Source: UBA7374 sp965660635 (GTDB lineage Bacteria > Verrucomicrobiota > Verrucomicrobiia > Opitutales > Coraliomargaritaceae). From it: a DNA stretch of 36,808 nucleotides. Location of the stretch: NCBI GenBank assembly GCA_965660635.1, contig CBFIAS010000020.1:1-36808 (forward strand), written 5' to 3'. Made by a program: the position numbers and the translations under genes. Below the pieces are notes generated by a model that was not told where the DNA came from, searched no databases, and saw only the letters and a list, made by a program, of their open reading frames with translations. Shown piece after piece: positions 6,692 through 15,593 of the stretch (positions are counted from its first letter, which is position 1; each line of letters starts with the position of its first letter).

Positions 6692-7849
6692 TCAGTTAGG
6701 ATCGATGGCGTGGGCGATTTTTTCGAGACCTTCAAGCAGGCGGGTCCTGGGGCAGCCGAAGTTGAGGCGGAGGTGGCCAGGCCCCTGGAAGGGAGTGCCG
6801 TCGGAGAGACCGGCACCGTGGGCCTCGAAGTGGGCGGCGGGGTTGGATAGGCCGAGCGAGGAGACGTCGAGCCAGGCGAGATAGGTGGCCTGCATGGGGC
6901 GGAAGGTAATGCCGGGAAGTTCGCTCCGGATGAATTCGCGGACGAGTTGGTAATTGGCCCGGAGGTAGTCGAGGAGGGCTTGCCGCCAGGGCTCTCCGCG
7001 GTCGTAGGCAGCAGCGGTGGCTGCGTAGCCGAAGCAGTTGACTTCGGTAATGACGCCGCGGAGGGTCTTGTTGAAGGCATTGCGGAGGGCTTCGTCCTCA
7101 ATGACGGAGTAGGCACAGGCGAGGCCGGGGAGGTTGTAGGTCTTGCTCGGGGCCATGAGGGTGACGGTGCGGCGTGCGATTTCCGGGCCCAGGGTGGCGG
7201 TGGCGATGTGCGCGACGCTTTGGTCGAAGATGAGGTCGCAGTGGATCTCGTCGGAGACGAGGATGAGATCGTGGCGGAGGCAGAATTCGGCGAGTCGGGT
7301 GAGTTCTTCGCGGGAGTAGACGCGACCGACGGGGTTGTGGGGGTTGCAGAGGATGAAGAGTCGGGTGTCGGGCCGGATGGCGGCTTCGAGTGCATCGAAG
7401 TCGAGCGTCCAAGCGTCATTTGGATCGAGGTGAAGGGGGACGGCAATGAGTTCGCGATCCGCGAATTTCGGGGCGGTGAGGAAGGGGGGATAGACTGGGG
7501 TCGCCGTAAGGACAGATTCCCCGGGCTTGGCGAATGCGCGGCAACAGATGTTGAGGGCGGGGACGAGGCCGGGGAGGAAGTTGAGCCACTGTGCTTCAGC
7601 TTGGTAGCCGTGGCGTTGCTGGAGGTAGTTGAGGACGGCCTGTATGGGTGCCTCGTGGGGAATGGTGTAGCCGAAGACGCCGTGGTCGAGGCGTGCCCGG
7701 AGTGCGTCGAGGATTTCCGGGGCGGCGGTGAAGTCCATGTCGGCCACCCAGAGCGGCAGGATGTCGCGCCCAGCGTATTTGTCCCACTTGAGCGAGCCGT
7801 GTCCGCGCCGGTCGGGGCAGGTGTCAAAGTCGTAGCGAAGTTCGTTCAT
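6692..7849 (-). CDS. PatB/MalY-type PLP-dependent C-S lyase (cystathionine beta-lyase)
   Basis: A fold-type I PLP enzyme, 385 residues from ATG 7849. It opens with 'MNELRYDFDTCPDRRGHGSL', then 'LPLWVADMDFTAAPEI', the PatB/MalY hallmark. The cofactor-binding Lys236 is in 'MAPSKTYNLPGLACAY', 'LCNPHNPVGRVYSREEL' holds the conserved Asn, and 'HLRLNFGCPR' the C-terminal Arg. The family performs alpha,beta-elimination on cystathionine or cysteine conjugates and may act as an aminotransferase; substrate is uncertain. An in-frame ATG at 7978 was rejected because its extra 43 residues translate repeat sequence. It precedes the S4-protein gene by 14 bp. Confidence 0.9.
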   Translation of the reverse strand: MNELRYDFDTCPDRRGHGSLKWDKYAGRDILPLWVADMDFTAAPEILDALRARLDHGVFGYTIPHEAPIQAVLNYLQQRHGYQAEAQWLNFLPGLVPALNICCRAFAKPGESVLTATPVYPPFLTAPKFADRELIAVPLHLDPNDAWTLDFDALEAAIRPDTRLFILCNPHNPVGRVYSREELTRLAEFCLRHDLILVSDEIHCDLIFDQSVAHIATATLGPEIARRTVTLMAPSKTYNLPGLACAYSVIEDEALRNAFNKTLRGVITEVNCFGYAATAAAYDRGEPWRQALLDYLRANYQLVREFIRSELPGITFRPMQATYLAWLDVSSLGLSNPAAHFEAHGAGLSDGTPFQGPGHLRLNFGCPRTRLLEGLEKIAHAIDPN

Positions 7850-7945
7850 GCGCACTGAGAATCCATCGGCAGGCGGGGATCGGCAAACGAATTTCTTGCC
7901 ATCTGCGAATCCGTTCTGGATACGGTTGCCCGTGAAGAGCCACGG

Positions 7946-8112
7946 GGATGGATAAAGGAAGGTTATCCACAGATTCACGCGGATGAGCGCATATCATAGA
8001 ACCTTTGCCCACGAATCAGCACGAATAGGCACGAATCATTTTTATAGTATATCTCTCTACGTGAGATTCTTTCCTTCGAAGTTCGAAGTTCGACGTTCGA
8101 TATTCGACGTCT
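7946..8112 (-). repeat. Dispersed repeat, copy B, plus TTCGAAGTTCGACG tail
   Basis: Positions 7946-8079 are the inverted partner of 1075-1198, beginning GGATGGATAAAGGAAGGTTA on the plus strand. They are followed at 8075-8112 by TTCGAAG/TTCGACG words. In copy A the corresponding flank (near 1060-1078) also carries GAACGTTGAACGTCGAAG, so the associated array belongs to the repeat unit. The whole gap 7850-8116 between patB and the gspC-like gene holds nothing else. Confidence 0.85.
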
Positions 8113-8116
8113 CTAC

Positions 8117-8665
8117 TTATTTCTTGGGCAGGATGACCCTGCGGCGGGGGATGGAGCGAACGTTTTTCTTGGTCTGGTTGTTCGGCTTGGGCGGGGCGAT
8201 TGGCGGCTTGGCAGGGGCTGGAAGGCTGGAGCCGAGATTTACGCTGCTGTTGACCGGGCTCGACGTGTTACTGCTGCTGATCAGGGTAATCTGCTCGGTG
8301 CGGCCGTTTTTAGTGACGGGGATGGAGAGGTTGTCGGCGTTGTAGAGCCCGACGCGGTACCCGTCCGGGTGCGATTTGTTCTCCTCGATCCAAAAGCTTT
8401 TCTGGGTCTGCTTGTCGAAGAAGCTGAGGGTGTAGTTGACGCCGATGCGCATGAGGCCCCGGAGTTCGAGATTGCGGGCGATCTGGCCCTGCGGCGCGAC
8501 TTGCGGCGGCGGGGGTGGCGGAGTCTTGTTGGCCCCGTAGCCGGGAGGAAGGAAGGGGCTGTCTTCCTGAAGGGTCTTTTGGGCGGGCAGGGTGAGCGGG
8601 GCAAGCACGAGGCAGAGCGCGGCTAAGGCGGCGGCTTTGCGGGGCGTCTGTGACTGCTGGCTCAT
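8117..8665 (-). CDS. GspC-like periplasmic T2SS protein (last gene of the operon)
   Basis: A 182-residue exported protein: signal peptide at 1-28 ('KAAALAALCLVLAPLTLPAQ'), a Pro-rich linker ('NKTPPPPPPQVAPQ'), then a beta-rich segment at about 62-130 that runs 'LELRGLMRIGVNYTLSFFD', then 'YRVGLYNADNLSIPV', then 'KNGRTEQITL'. That order resembles the HR domain of GspC and the related PilP, which contacts the secretin N0 domain. The tail is Ser/Pro/Lys-rich and low in complexity. It begins 5 bp after the gspD stop, which supports a secretin partner role. Unlike classical GspC there is no retained TM helix and no PDZ domain, so the assignment is inference from position and pattern. Confidence 0.6.
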   Translation of the reverse strand: MSQQSQTPRKAAALAALCLVLAPLTLPAQKTLQEDSPFLPPGYGANKTPPPPPPQVAPQGQIARNLELRGLMRIGVNYTLSFFDKQTQKSFWIEENKSHPDGYRVGLYNADNLSIPVTKNGRTEQITLISSSNTSSPVNSSVNLGSSLPAPAKPPIAPPKPNNQTKKNVRSIPRRRVILPKK

Positions 8666-8670
8666 GCGGT

Positions 8671-10818
8671 TTATTCAGCGGGGTCGGACTTCTTGCGGAA
8701 GCGGCCGGTCCAGCCGGGGTTCTTGCGCTTCTTCGGGTCTGGTTTCTTTTTGATCAGGCCGCTGCCTTCCATGTAGGTGTCACCCAAAGTGTTGGTTTCA
8801 AGGTACTTGGATACGGCTTCGCTCTCTTCCAGCAGCTCAATGGCTCTTTCGCTGAGTTCGTTGGATTCTTCGGGCGTCTTGAGGATGGTGGGCCGGATAA
8901 AGATGATCAACTCGGTGCGGGTGTAGGATTCGCTCTTGCCGCTGAGGAGTTGCTTGAAGACGGGAAGGCGCCCGACCAAGGGAAAGTAGGTGTTGGAAGT
9001 GTCTTTCTTGTTCTCCTGAAGGCCACCGAGGATGATGACGTCACCATCATTGACCGTAACAGTGGAGTTGGCCTCGCGCTTGCCGATGATGGGTCGTGTG
9101 TTGACAGTGCTGCTGTTTGAGTCATCCACGGTTTGTACCGTGTCGATGGTCTGCTCGATCTGCAACTGGACGGAGCCATCCGCGCCGATTAAGGGGGTGG
9201 CGGTTAGCTTGATACCGACATCGCGGTACTCGACCTGGTCCTGTATGGTTGGATTATCACTGTTGTTGTTACTATAGGTAGTAGAGGCTGTCTGGAATGG
9301 ACGGGACTGGCTGACGTTGATCACACCTTCTTCGTTGTGGCTGACAACGATCGAAGGGGTTGAGAGGATTTTAATCTCGTTATCGTTTTCGGCCATATCG
9401 AGTACGGCATCGAGGGTGAAGTTGCCGAATTGGGTCAAGTTAATGGACGTGATGCCAGTATCCAAAGTCTTTCGGGTCACGCTTGAAGCAGCCCCCGACA
9501 AACCACCGGAGAGCTGGGTGATACCGTCGGAATACTCGAGGTTGAATTTGGAGAATCCACTTGCCTGGTTGGCTTCGAGGGAGACTTCGGTAATGATGGC
9601 TTCGATGCGGACCTGTGGCAGGGGGATATCGATCTTGTCGATGAGTTCCTTGAGGGTGCGGAGGTCGCTGTGTGTCCCGTAGGCGACGATGGAGTTGGTG
9701 CGTTCATCGGCGGAGAGGCCGACGAAGTTGGAGAACTGGAGTGTGCTGGTGGATTCTGCCGAAAGGATGTTGACAGTGTTGGCAGGCGCGGCGTTGGCGC
9801 CGGGAAGTTGCGGCTTGTTGGCCGGGGTGTTGGGAGTGTTCTCACGGGAGACTTTGGCGTCTTCTTCACGGCCTTCTTCTTGTCCGCTGATGATCTTTTC
9901 GATGATCGGGACGACTTCCTCGGCCTTGGCCTGGCGGAGGGGGAAGACTTCGCTGCTGGTGAGGGGCGCGGAGTCGATATCGACGCTGTCGATAACTTCG
10001 CGGATAACTTCGAGGTTTGGCGTGTGGGTGACGACGATGAGCTGGTTGGTGCGTTCGTCGGCGGTGATGCTGGTGTTGCCCTCAAGGTAGTTCTTGAGGG
10101 GGCCGCGGATAAGGTTGTCGAGTTGCTCCTGCATTTCCCTGGCTTGGACGAAGTTGAGCTTGATGAACTCAATGGTCTCGCGGACGGATTGCGGTTGATC
10201 GGCTTCGGCGAGGATCTGCTCGATGCGCTGAAGGTTGATCAGGGCGTCGGTGACTAGAACAGCGTTGGACTTCTCGAAGACGACCATGCTGGAGTGCTGG
10301 GAGAGGAGGTGCTGGATCAACCGGTTGGCAGCGTCGTTGGCGAAGAGGTATTCGAGTTTGAAGATCTTGGCGTAGATTTGCTGGCTGGGGGTGAGTGCAA
10401 GGGTGCTGCCGGAGATCATCTCGGGGACGTGTCTGTTGACGTCGACGGCGGGTACGGCCTTCATGAAGCGTCCTCCGAGATCTGTCAGCATTACGCTGTT
10501 GAGGCTGAGGATACTCTCGATGGCGAGGACGGCCTCGCTCTTGGTCAGGGGTCCGCGGGAATTGAAGTTGATCTTGGCGCTGATGTCCTGCCGCCGGAGG
10601 ATTATCTTGCCGGTGAGGGTCTCGAGCAGGTCGATGACATCGTTGGCAGCCATATCGACGAGGATGAGCTCGCTGACGATTTCCTCTGGTTCAAGGGCTT
10701 CTGGTTCAAGGGGGACGTAGGGCGTCGCGGCTTCAGGGGTGGCCTCCTGCGACCAGACCGCGACCGGGCTGGCGAGCAGGGCGAGGGCCAGAAGTGAAAT
10801 TGTGGGAATGCGTTTCAT
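8671..10818 (-). CDS. gspD: Type II secretion system secretin GspD
   Basis: Forms the gated outer-membrane channel of the T2SS. The 715-residue protein has a signal peptide (1-24), an N0 domain at about 45-110 ('LILVDMAANDVIDLLETLTG'), then N1, N2 and N3 repeats ('FKLEYLFANDAANRLIQHLL', 'IKLNFVQAREMQEQLDNLI', 'FPLRQAKAEEVVPIIEKII'). A polar insertion of about 60 residues lies in N3 ('GREEDAKVSRENTPNTPANK' region). The secretin domain follows, with 'LSTPSIVVSHNEEGVINVSQ' and 'VNDGDVIILGGLQENKKD'. The C-terminal tail is basic with 'KKKPDPKKRKNPGW'. It sits 21 bp after gspM and 5 bp before the C-like gene. Confidence 0.96.
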   Translation of the reverse strand: MKRIPTISLLALALLASPVAVWSQEATPEAATPYVPLEPEALEPEEIVSELILVDMAANDVIDLLETLTGKIILRRQDISAKINFNSRGPLTKSEAVLAIESILSLNSVMLTDLGGRFMKAVPAVDVNRHVPEMISGSTLALTPSQQIYAKIFKLEYLFANDAANRLIQHLLSQHSSMVVFEKSNAVLVTDALINLQRIEQILAEADQPQSVRETIEFIKLNFVQAREMQEQLDNLIRGPLKNYLEGNTSITADERTNQLIVVTHTPNLEVIREVIDSVDIDSAPLTSSEVFPLRQAKAEEVVPIIEKIISGQEEGREEDAKVSRENTPNTPANKPQLPGANAAPANTVNILSAESTSTLQFSNFVGLSADERTNSIVAYGTHSDLRTLKELIDKIDIPLPQVRIEAIITEVSLEANQASGFSKFNLEYSDGITQLSGGLSGAASSVTRKTLDTGITSINLTQFGNFTLDAVLDMAENDNEIKILSTPSIVVSHNEEGVINVSQSRPFQTASTTYSNNNSDNPTIQDQVEYRDVGIKLTATPLIGADGSVQLQIEQTIDTVQTVDDSNSSTVNTRPIIGKREANSTVTVNDGDVIILGGLQENKKDTSNTYFPLVGRLPVFKQLLSGKSESYTRTELIIFIRPTILKTPEESNELSERAIELLEESEAVSKYLETNTLGDTYMEGSGLIKKKPDPKKRKNPGWTGRFRKKSDPAE

Positions 10819-10839
10819 GGGGCGAAGGTTGTGTGCCGT

Positions 10840-11418
10840 TTAATCGCGTGTAATCAGTTCAAAGGAGTTGATTTCGTATCGGGCGTCGATCTGTGTGGGT
10901 TTGCTGCGGTTGGCGGCAAGGTTTACTTTCTGTACATTGATGTAGGGCGTTTCCTGCCGAAGCAGTTTGTTGAATTCAATGATCTGTGCAATGGAAATCC
11001 GGGCTAGCCGGACGCGGATGTTGTGGTCGTTGAAGATCTCCCCTTGTCTGGAGCGGACGGGGTCGATGTCTGCCGAACTGGAGAGGCGTGCCTTGCGGAG
11101 GATCTCGTCGATGCGGCCGGAGAGTTGGGAGGCGGAGAAGGTCTTGGCCGGATCGACCCGCTGGAGGGCGGCTTCGAGGCCTTCGCGGTAGGTGCTTTCC
11201 CGGTCGATGAGCAGTTGCTGGGTCTGGAGGTCGGCGTTGGTCTGCTGGCGTGCGTCATTCCATGTGCCGACGCGGCCAAAGATATTGGCGGACCAGAGGA
11301 CGAGCATGGTCAGGCAGAAAAGGAGCATGAGGAGTTGTTCCCGCACGCTCATGCGCCGGAGGAGCCGGATGGTGTTGTGAATAGCCTCAGGCATCTCCGT
11401 TGGCGGGTTGTGCAGCAT
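10840..11418 (-). CDS. GspM-like T2SS inner-membrane assembly protein
   Basis: A 192-residue bitopic protein: a basic cytoplasmic head containing 'LLRRMSVREQLLMLLF', a TM helix at about 29-47, a periplasmic coiled coil (about 50-105, 'QQTNADLQTQQLLIDREST') and a C-terminal ferredoxin-like domain ('IRVRLARISIAQIIEFNKLL', 'YINVQKVNL'). This is the GspM/PilO layout; such proteins pair with GspL in the inner membrane. Start ATG 11418 overlaps gspL by 32 bp; an in-frame ATG at 11394 would reduce the overlap to 8 bp and is possible. Sequence identity to classical GspM is not obvious, so the call leans on architecture and gene order. Confidence 0.72.
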   Translation of the reverse strand: MLHNPPTEMPEAIHNTIRLLRRMSVREQLLMLLFCLTMLVLWSANIFGRVGTWNDARQQTNADLQTQQLLIDRESTYREGLEAALQRVDPAKTFSASQLSGRIDEILRKARLSSSADIDPVRSRQGEIFNDHNIRVRLARISIAQIIEFNKLLRQETPYINVQKVNLAANRSKPTQIDARYEINSFELITRD

Positions 11419-12574
11419 CGGCGGCGGGCGCGCTGTAGCCGAGTTGCAGGGTGAAGGTGGTCTTGCCCTGCCGGGTGATGGTTTTAGGATCCTGGAGCAG
11501 TTCGAAGGTTCCGGAGTTCTTTAGGGCGTCGGTGTAGCCGTTTAGCGCGCTGACGTTGTTGGAGACGCCGTCGATGAGGATGGTGTTTTCTCCTTCGACG
11601 ACGGTCTTGGTGAAGTAGATGCCCTTGGGCCGGAGGTTGTTTAGGGCGTCGAGGATGGCGATGGGGCGAAGGTCGTTGCGCTCGATTTGCTCGAGTTTGT
11701 GCATGAGGCTTTGCTGCTCGGATATGGTGTCGACGAGGGGCTGTTGCTGCGCGACGCGGTTCTGCCGGGAGCCGAGCCAGCCGTGGCCGCCGAGCAGGAC
11801 GAGTTCTCCGATGAGGAGGAGCAAGGCGGCGAGGACGGCCCAGCCAAGGGTGCGCAGGGAAAGTAGGGAAATGCGCCGGGCGTTGCGCTCGGCTTTTTTG
11901 AAAGCAGCGTCGCGCACGTCGGCACGCCAGAGGAAAGCGCCCTCCGGGCAGATACGGGTGAGGCGGGCCTCGTCGCTAGGGGGATCGCTTTTGCCGGTGA
12001 GCTGGAAATTGAAGACGGGGTGGTTGTCATCGCCCAGGGTAGCGGAGGTGGGCTGGAGGCGCAACCGCGGGGCGTCGGGGCCTAGGTCGGGGGCATCCGC
12101 GCGGAGTGCGTGGACGGTTTCTTCCTCTTGTTCAGGGAGGCAGGCGGCGGTGCTGGCGTAGGTCGGCACTCCGTTTCCTTTCCCGAAGTGGAGGATGCTG
12201 ACGCCGGTCGCAGAGGGCAGGACGAGTTCGGTGGTTTCGGGGAATTCGGCGGTGGCGAGCGGGGCGAATTCGGGGACGGCCCAGGCGTAGGCTTCGACGG
12301 GTTCAGGGGAGACCTGCTTGACGCGCTCCCGGTGGGCCGCGTGGAGGAGGATGCTGGAGGAGGACTCGGCGAAGAGGTAGCCCCAGTAGAGCTGGTCGAG
12401 GGGGAAGGGGGAGATGGACTCAATGGTGAGTTCAGCGAAGTCGTCGAGTTCTCCGGGTTCGAGTTCGGCGGGTATTTCGACGCGCTCGATGAAGAAGAGG
12501 TGCGCGGGCAGGCTCAGCACCTTCTCGGAGGTTGCCGGTTCAAAAATTTTTTTTATGGCGGGATGCTGTAGCAC
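11387..12574 (-). CDS. GspL-like (PilM/PilN-like) T2SS inner-membrane protein
   Basis: A 395-residue protein with an actin-like cytoplasmic half (residues about 15-150, 'RVEIPAELEPGELDDFAELT', 'ISPFPLDQLYWGYLF', then 'LVLPSATGVSILHFGKGNG'). One TM helix lies at about 240-262 ('LGWAVLAALLLLIGELVLLG'). The periplasmic part has a coiled coil and a small PilN/GspL-like domain ('ILDALNNLRPKGIYFTKTVV'). GspL recruits the secretion ATPase GspE to the membrane and pairs with GspM. The start is GTG 12574, the first possible start after an in-frame stop, 33 bp past gspK. The 3' end overlaps gspM. Since gspE is not in the window, its partner must be encoded elsewhere. Confidence 0.8.
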   Translation of the reverse strand: MLQHPAIKKIFEPATSEKVLSLPAHLFFIERVEIPAELEPGELDDFAELTIESISPFPLDQLYWGYLFAESSSSILLHAAHRERVKQVSPEPVEAYAWAVPEFAPLATAEFPETTELVLPSATGVSILHFGKGNGVPTYASTAACLPEQEEETVHALRADAPDLGPDAPRLRLQPTSATLGDDNHPVFNFQLTGKSDPPSDEARLTRICPEGAFLWRADVRDAAFKKAERNARRISLLSLRTLGWAVLAALLLLIGELVLLGGHGWLGSRQNRVAQQQPLVDTISEQQSLMHKLEQIERNDLRPIAILDALNNLRPKGIYFTKTVVEGENTILIDGVSNNVSALNGYTDALKNSGTFELLQDPKTITRQGKTTFTLQLGYSAPAADAAQPANGDA

Positions 12575-12607
12575 GGGGATTCAGGCGATCGGAAGGAGTG
12601 AAGCTGA

Positions 12608-13723
12608 TTAGTCGTCGATGTCCACAGCGGAATAGCGGGCGGCCTCCGGGGGATCGAGCCCCCGGCGGTACTCATTTACGCGGAGTATGCGGAATGGGTA
12701 GCGGATAGCGGACTGCTCTCCGGCTGCACCGGTGCGCGGGGCATCGTTGCTGGTCGTGGGTGTGGTGGAGGGTTGGCCTATGTTTTCTTCGCTGTTCTGG
12801 CCGTTGCCGAAGGCGGGCTCGACAAGGGCGCTGATGGCGTAGGGCACCTCACCGCGCTGGATGGAGACTTCGATGTTGAGGAAAGTGGTCTCGGCACTGC
12901 TGTTGGCGCTGTCCGCGCTGGCCGGGGTTTTTTCGAGGTAGGGCTGTTCGAGCCCGTCAAAGACGAAGTCGGAGTCCCACCCGTCCCGCAGGGCGAGGAT
13001 TTCGAGCAGTTCCTGCGGGGCGGCGTTGAGGTTGACCGGTCCGGAGTTATGGACGGAGACCATGCTGGAGAGGCGTTCGTAGGACTCGTTGGGTTTGCCG
13101 TCCTCGTCGAAGAATTCGTCTTCCCAGATTTTGAGCAGGCGGAGTTCGCGTAGTGATTGCAAGGGGGCGTTGGCTGCCCGGTAGGGCGGGTCGTTGTCAA
13201 GGTAGTCCTCGGATTCTGCGCCGTTGAGCAGGCGGGTATCGTCCGGGTCGATCCAATCAACGAGGGAGCTGACGAGTTCGCGGGTCAGGCCGTAGTCGAA
13301 ATCGAGGTCTTCCTCGAGGATATGGATGAGGATTTCCTGGTTTTGCGGGGTGGAGTTGAGGGGGAACTTGCCGCTTTCATCGGTTATGGAGATGCTGACT
13401 TCCCAGCCGTCGGGTGGCTGGATGCCGGCATAGGCCTGGGGGTTGGCCCAGCCCTGCTCGGGGGCGTAGAGCTTGCCTTCATCGATCAGCGCGACTTCGT
13501 GAACGGTGGCCAGTGCGACCTCAAGCATGCTGAAGGCATAGCTGCGGATTTGGGGCGGTTCGTTGAAGAGGGCGCGGTATTCGAGATCCTGGAGGGTCTC
13601 TTCCATGAAGCGGGTGATGAGGATGGAAAGGAGGAGGACGATACCGAGGACGGCGACCAGCACGCTGCCTTGCCTCCGCCTCGAGCGCGGTCCTGAGATG
13701 CGGTATCTGCGGGGGTTCAGCAT
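12608..13723 (-). CDS. gspK: T2SS minor pseudopilin GspK
   Basis: A 371-residue minor pseudopilin that forms the pseudopilus tip with GspI and GspJ. The prepilin signal is 'RRRQGSVLVAVLGIVLLL'; the residue at +5 is Ala and not Glu, which is typical of GspK. It is followed by a helical domain insertion with the GspK pattern 'LVSSLVDWIDPDDTRLLNGA' and 'PVNLNAAPQELLEILALRDG'. I chose ATG 13723; the in-frame extension upstream to 13876 is low-complexity Arg/Pro sequence overlapping gspJ. It starts 2 bp after the gspJ stop. Confidence 0.93.
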   Translation of the reverse strand: MLNPRRYRISGPRSRRRQGSVLVAVLGIVLLLSILITRFMEETLQDLEYRALFNEPPQIRSYAFSMLEVALATVHEVALIDEGKLYAPEQGWANPQAYAGIQPPDGWEVSISITDESGKFPLNSTPQNQEILIHILEEDLDFDYGLTRELVSSLVDWIDPDDTRLLNGAESEDYLDNDPPYRAANAPLQSLRELRLLKIWEDEFFDEDGKPNESYERLSSMVSVHNSGPVNLNAAPQELLEILALRDGWDSDFVFDGLEQPYLEKTPASADSANSSAETTFLNIEVSIQRGEVPYAISALVEPAFGNGQNSEENIGQPSTTPTTSNDAPRTGAAGEQSAIRYPFRILRVNEYRRGLDPPEAARYSAVDIDD

Positions 13724-13725
13724 GA

Positions 13726-14586
13726 TCAGAAGAGGAGCGCGGAGTCCATCGGTACGGGGAGGGGAAGCAGGCGGGTTTTGGTTACCTCGTTGTGGGTGAA
13801 GACGAGCTTCAGGAAACGGGGCAGGAGGAAGTCTTCGTTGCCTTCGCCCTCGCGGGGTTTCTCCTCTTCTTCCCATTTCTCGAAGGTCTCGTCCCAGTAG
13901 AGGTAGAGCAGGCCTGTGACGAGGCCGCTGAGCTGGGTGCGCTGGAGGTCTTCGGTGTCCTCTATTTCCTCCTGCAGGTTGGAGTGCCAGAGCAGGCCGA
14001 GGCCTTCTTTCTCGTCGAAGTGAAGGAAGAGTTCGACCTTGGTGGCCGGAACATCGTCGAGTCCGACAAGGAGAGGCGGGATCTCGGCAAGGGAGAAGTG
14101 GAGCATGGGATCCTCGTAGCCGGCGGCTCCGGGGGGCTTCTTCCAGGCGATTGGCGATTCTGATTTAGAGATCAGGCTTCTGCCGCCGCTGCGGTCGTCC
14201 GATGCCTCCTGCTGATTGGATTCTTTTTGGGTTTTGATTTCCGGTTTTTCCAACTGCGGGCTCTTTGGCTTGGGGTTGTTTTGTTCGGGTTCTTCGGGAT
14301 TGTTGCCTTCTGCCCCTGTCTCCCCGTTTTCTCCCAGGGCGAGTTCGTAACCGGCATGCAGGAAAGCGGCCTTGAGGAATTCAGTGACGCCATCGACATG
14401 ATCCTCGAAGAAGTGCCGCTCCTCGCGGTCCGCCCAGATATTGCTGATGGATACGACGTATGCGGTGGATGCGTAGAGGACGAATCCGGCGACGGCAATG
14501 GCGAGGACAATCTCTATAAGTGTCATGCCCGCACGCTTTTGACGGGGCGGGTGCCTTCTGACCAATCTTGCCGGTTTTTTCTGCAT
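13726..14586 (-). CDS. gspJ: T2SS minor pseudopilin GspJ-like
   Basis: A 286-residue prepilin-like protein. Basic leader (residues 1-20), cleavage after Gly20 in 'KRAGMTLIEIVLAIAVAGFV' with Glu25 at +5, then a TM helix and a periplasmic domain. A polar, low-complexity insertion at about 82-125 ('NGETGAEGNNPEEPEQNNPK') is unusual for GspJ. The C-terminal domain has alternating strands ('VELFLHFDEKEGLGLLWH', 'FLKLVFTHNEVTKTRLL'). Assignment as J follows from gene order (I-J-K) and size. It begins 6 bp after gspI. Confidence 0.85.
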   Translation of the reverse strand: MQKKPARLVRRHPPRQKRAGMTLIEIVLAIAVAGFVLYASTAYVVSISNIWADREERHFFEDHVDGVTEFLKAAFLHAGYELALGENGETGAEGNNPEEPEQNNPKPKSPQLEKPEIKTQKESNQQEASDDRSGGRSLISKSESPIAWKKPPGAAGYEDPMLHFSLAEIPPLLVGLDDVPATKVELFLHFDEKEGLGLLWHSNLQEEIEDTEDLQRTQLSGLVTGLLYLYWDETFEKWEEEEKPREGEGNEDFLLPRFLKLVFTHNEVTKTRLLPLPVPMDSALLF

Positions 14587-14592
14587 GGCGTA

Positions 14593-15063
14593 TCAGCGGA
14601 AGTCCCGCTCGCGTTCGAGCGCTTCGCGTTTGTCAGCGAGGAGGTCGTCGCGCTCGTCTTTTTCCGACCAAGTAGGGCGGAGCAGATAGAGGGTCTCGCT
14701 GTAGGTGTCGGGCAGTCCCTCCGGCGGATCGGTGAATTCGACCAAGAAACGTACCTGGAAGAGGTCGACAACTTCGGTCGGCTGGATTTCGGCGCTCCAC
14801 TCGGCTTCCCCGCAGGAGAGGGTTTCCATGGTGTCACCATCCTCGGCGGCTTCAAGGTCGGGCTCGAGCAGCAACTGGATGCGCACTGCGCGGAGGTCGG
14901 CATCAAGCAGGTCGCTTTGCACACCATGCTGGCGGGCCGTCAGGATGGAGGTGAAGGCCATGGTGAGACCGACGGAGGCGGCAGCGAAAATGGCCAGGGC
15001 GACAACGACCTCGATTAGAGTGAAGCCCCGGCGGCAGGCCAGTTCTGGAGTCGGGGCATTCAC
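14593..15063 (-). CDS. gspI: T2SS minor pseudopilin GspI-like
   Basis: A 156-residue minor pseudopilin. Cleavage is expected after Gly13 in 'CRRGFTLIEVVVALAIFAAA', with Phe14 at +1 and Glu18 at +5; an Ala-rich TM helix follows and then a short periplasmic domain ('SWSAEIQPTEVV'-like strand region). The start codon is GTG 15063 and overlaps the gspH stop in a GTGA junction. Gene position between H and J supports the name; the sequence itself is weakly conserved. Confidence 0.85.
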   Translation of the reverse strand: MNAPTPELACRRGFTLIEVVVALAIFAAASVGLTMAFTSILTARQHGVQSDLLDADLRAVRIQLLLEPDLEAAEDGDTMETLSCGEAEWSAEIQPTEVVDLFQVRFLVEFTDPPEGLPDTYSETLYLLRPTWSEKDERDDLLADKREALERERDFR

Positions 15064-15593
15064 GGGCGGGCGAGGACAAGGCTGGAGAAGGGGTCGAAGG
15101 CGAGGCGTTCGGGCGTACCGGCCCCGTAATCGATCCGCGCGGTAAAGGGCTGCGAACTGCGGTCGGGGGCGAAGCGCACTCGGGCAGTCTCGATGCCCGC
15201 CTCTTCGTAGGGATCCGGGTATCTCTCCATCCCGCGGGCGGGCGGGACGAGGTGGAAGGTGATTTCCCCGCGTCCGTTTTTGCCGAAGTCTTCGCCGAGT
15301 TCAAAGAGGACCGGTTCATCTGTTCCGGTGCGTACTTCAAGTTGTCCCTTTTCGCGGTTGAACCTGAGTTCGGAGACTTGCCGGTTGCGGGCGGCCTCGA
15401 AGCGGGCGGTTCGCACTGCGGCCTTGAGGGTCTGGTCGGCGGGCAACTCGTTGCCGCGTTCGGCCAGTCCGATGACGTTGGTCACGATCATGCCTGCGGC
15501 CAGGGCGATGAGGCCGATGACGAGGAGGATCTCGACGAGGGAGAAACCACGCGCCCGCGGGGCGAGGCGCTTATTTCCAGTTGCCGATGTCAT
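15060..15593 (-). CDS. gspH: T2SS minor pseudopilin GspH-like
   Basis: A 177-residue minor pseudopilin. From ATG 15593 the leader is 16 residues, with cleavage after Gly16 in 'RARGFSLVEILLVIGLIALA', Phe17 at +1 and Glu21 at +5. The C-terminal half has the GspH pattern 'LKAAVRTARFEAARNRQVSE' followed by strands. An alternative ATG at 15635 would give a longer leader and a 65-bp overlap with gspG; the later start gives a 23-bp overlap and a more usual leader length. Neither has a strong ribosome site. Confidence 0.85.
   Translation of the reverse strand: MTSATGNKRLAPRARGFSLVEILLVIGLIALAAGMIVTNVIGLAERGNELPADQTLKAAVRTARFEAARNRQVSELRFNREKGQLEVRTGTDEPVLFELGEDFGKNGRGEITFHLVPPARGMERYPDPYEEAGIETARVRFAPDRSSQPFTARIDYGAGTPERLAFDPFSSLVLARP

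Noticed and set aside
7850..7978. N-terminal extension of the PatB-like protein to ATG 7978
   Set aside because: The added 43 residues translate the dispersed repeat and the family start is at 7849.
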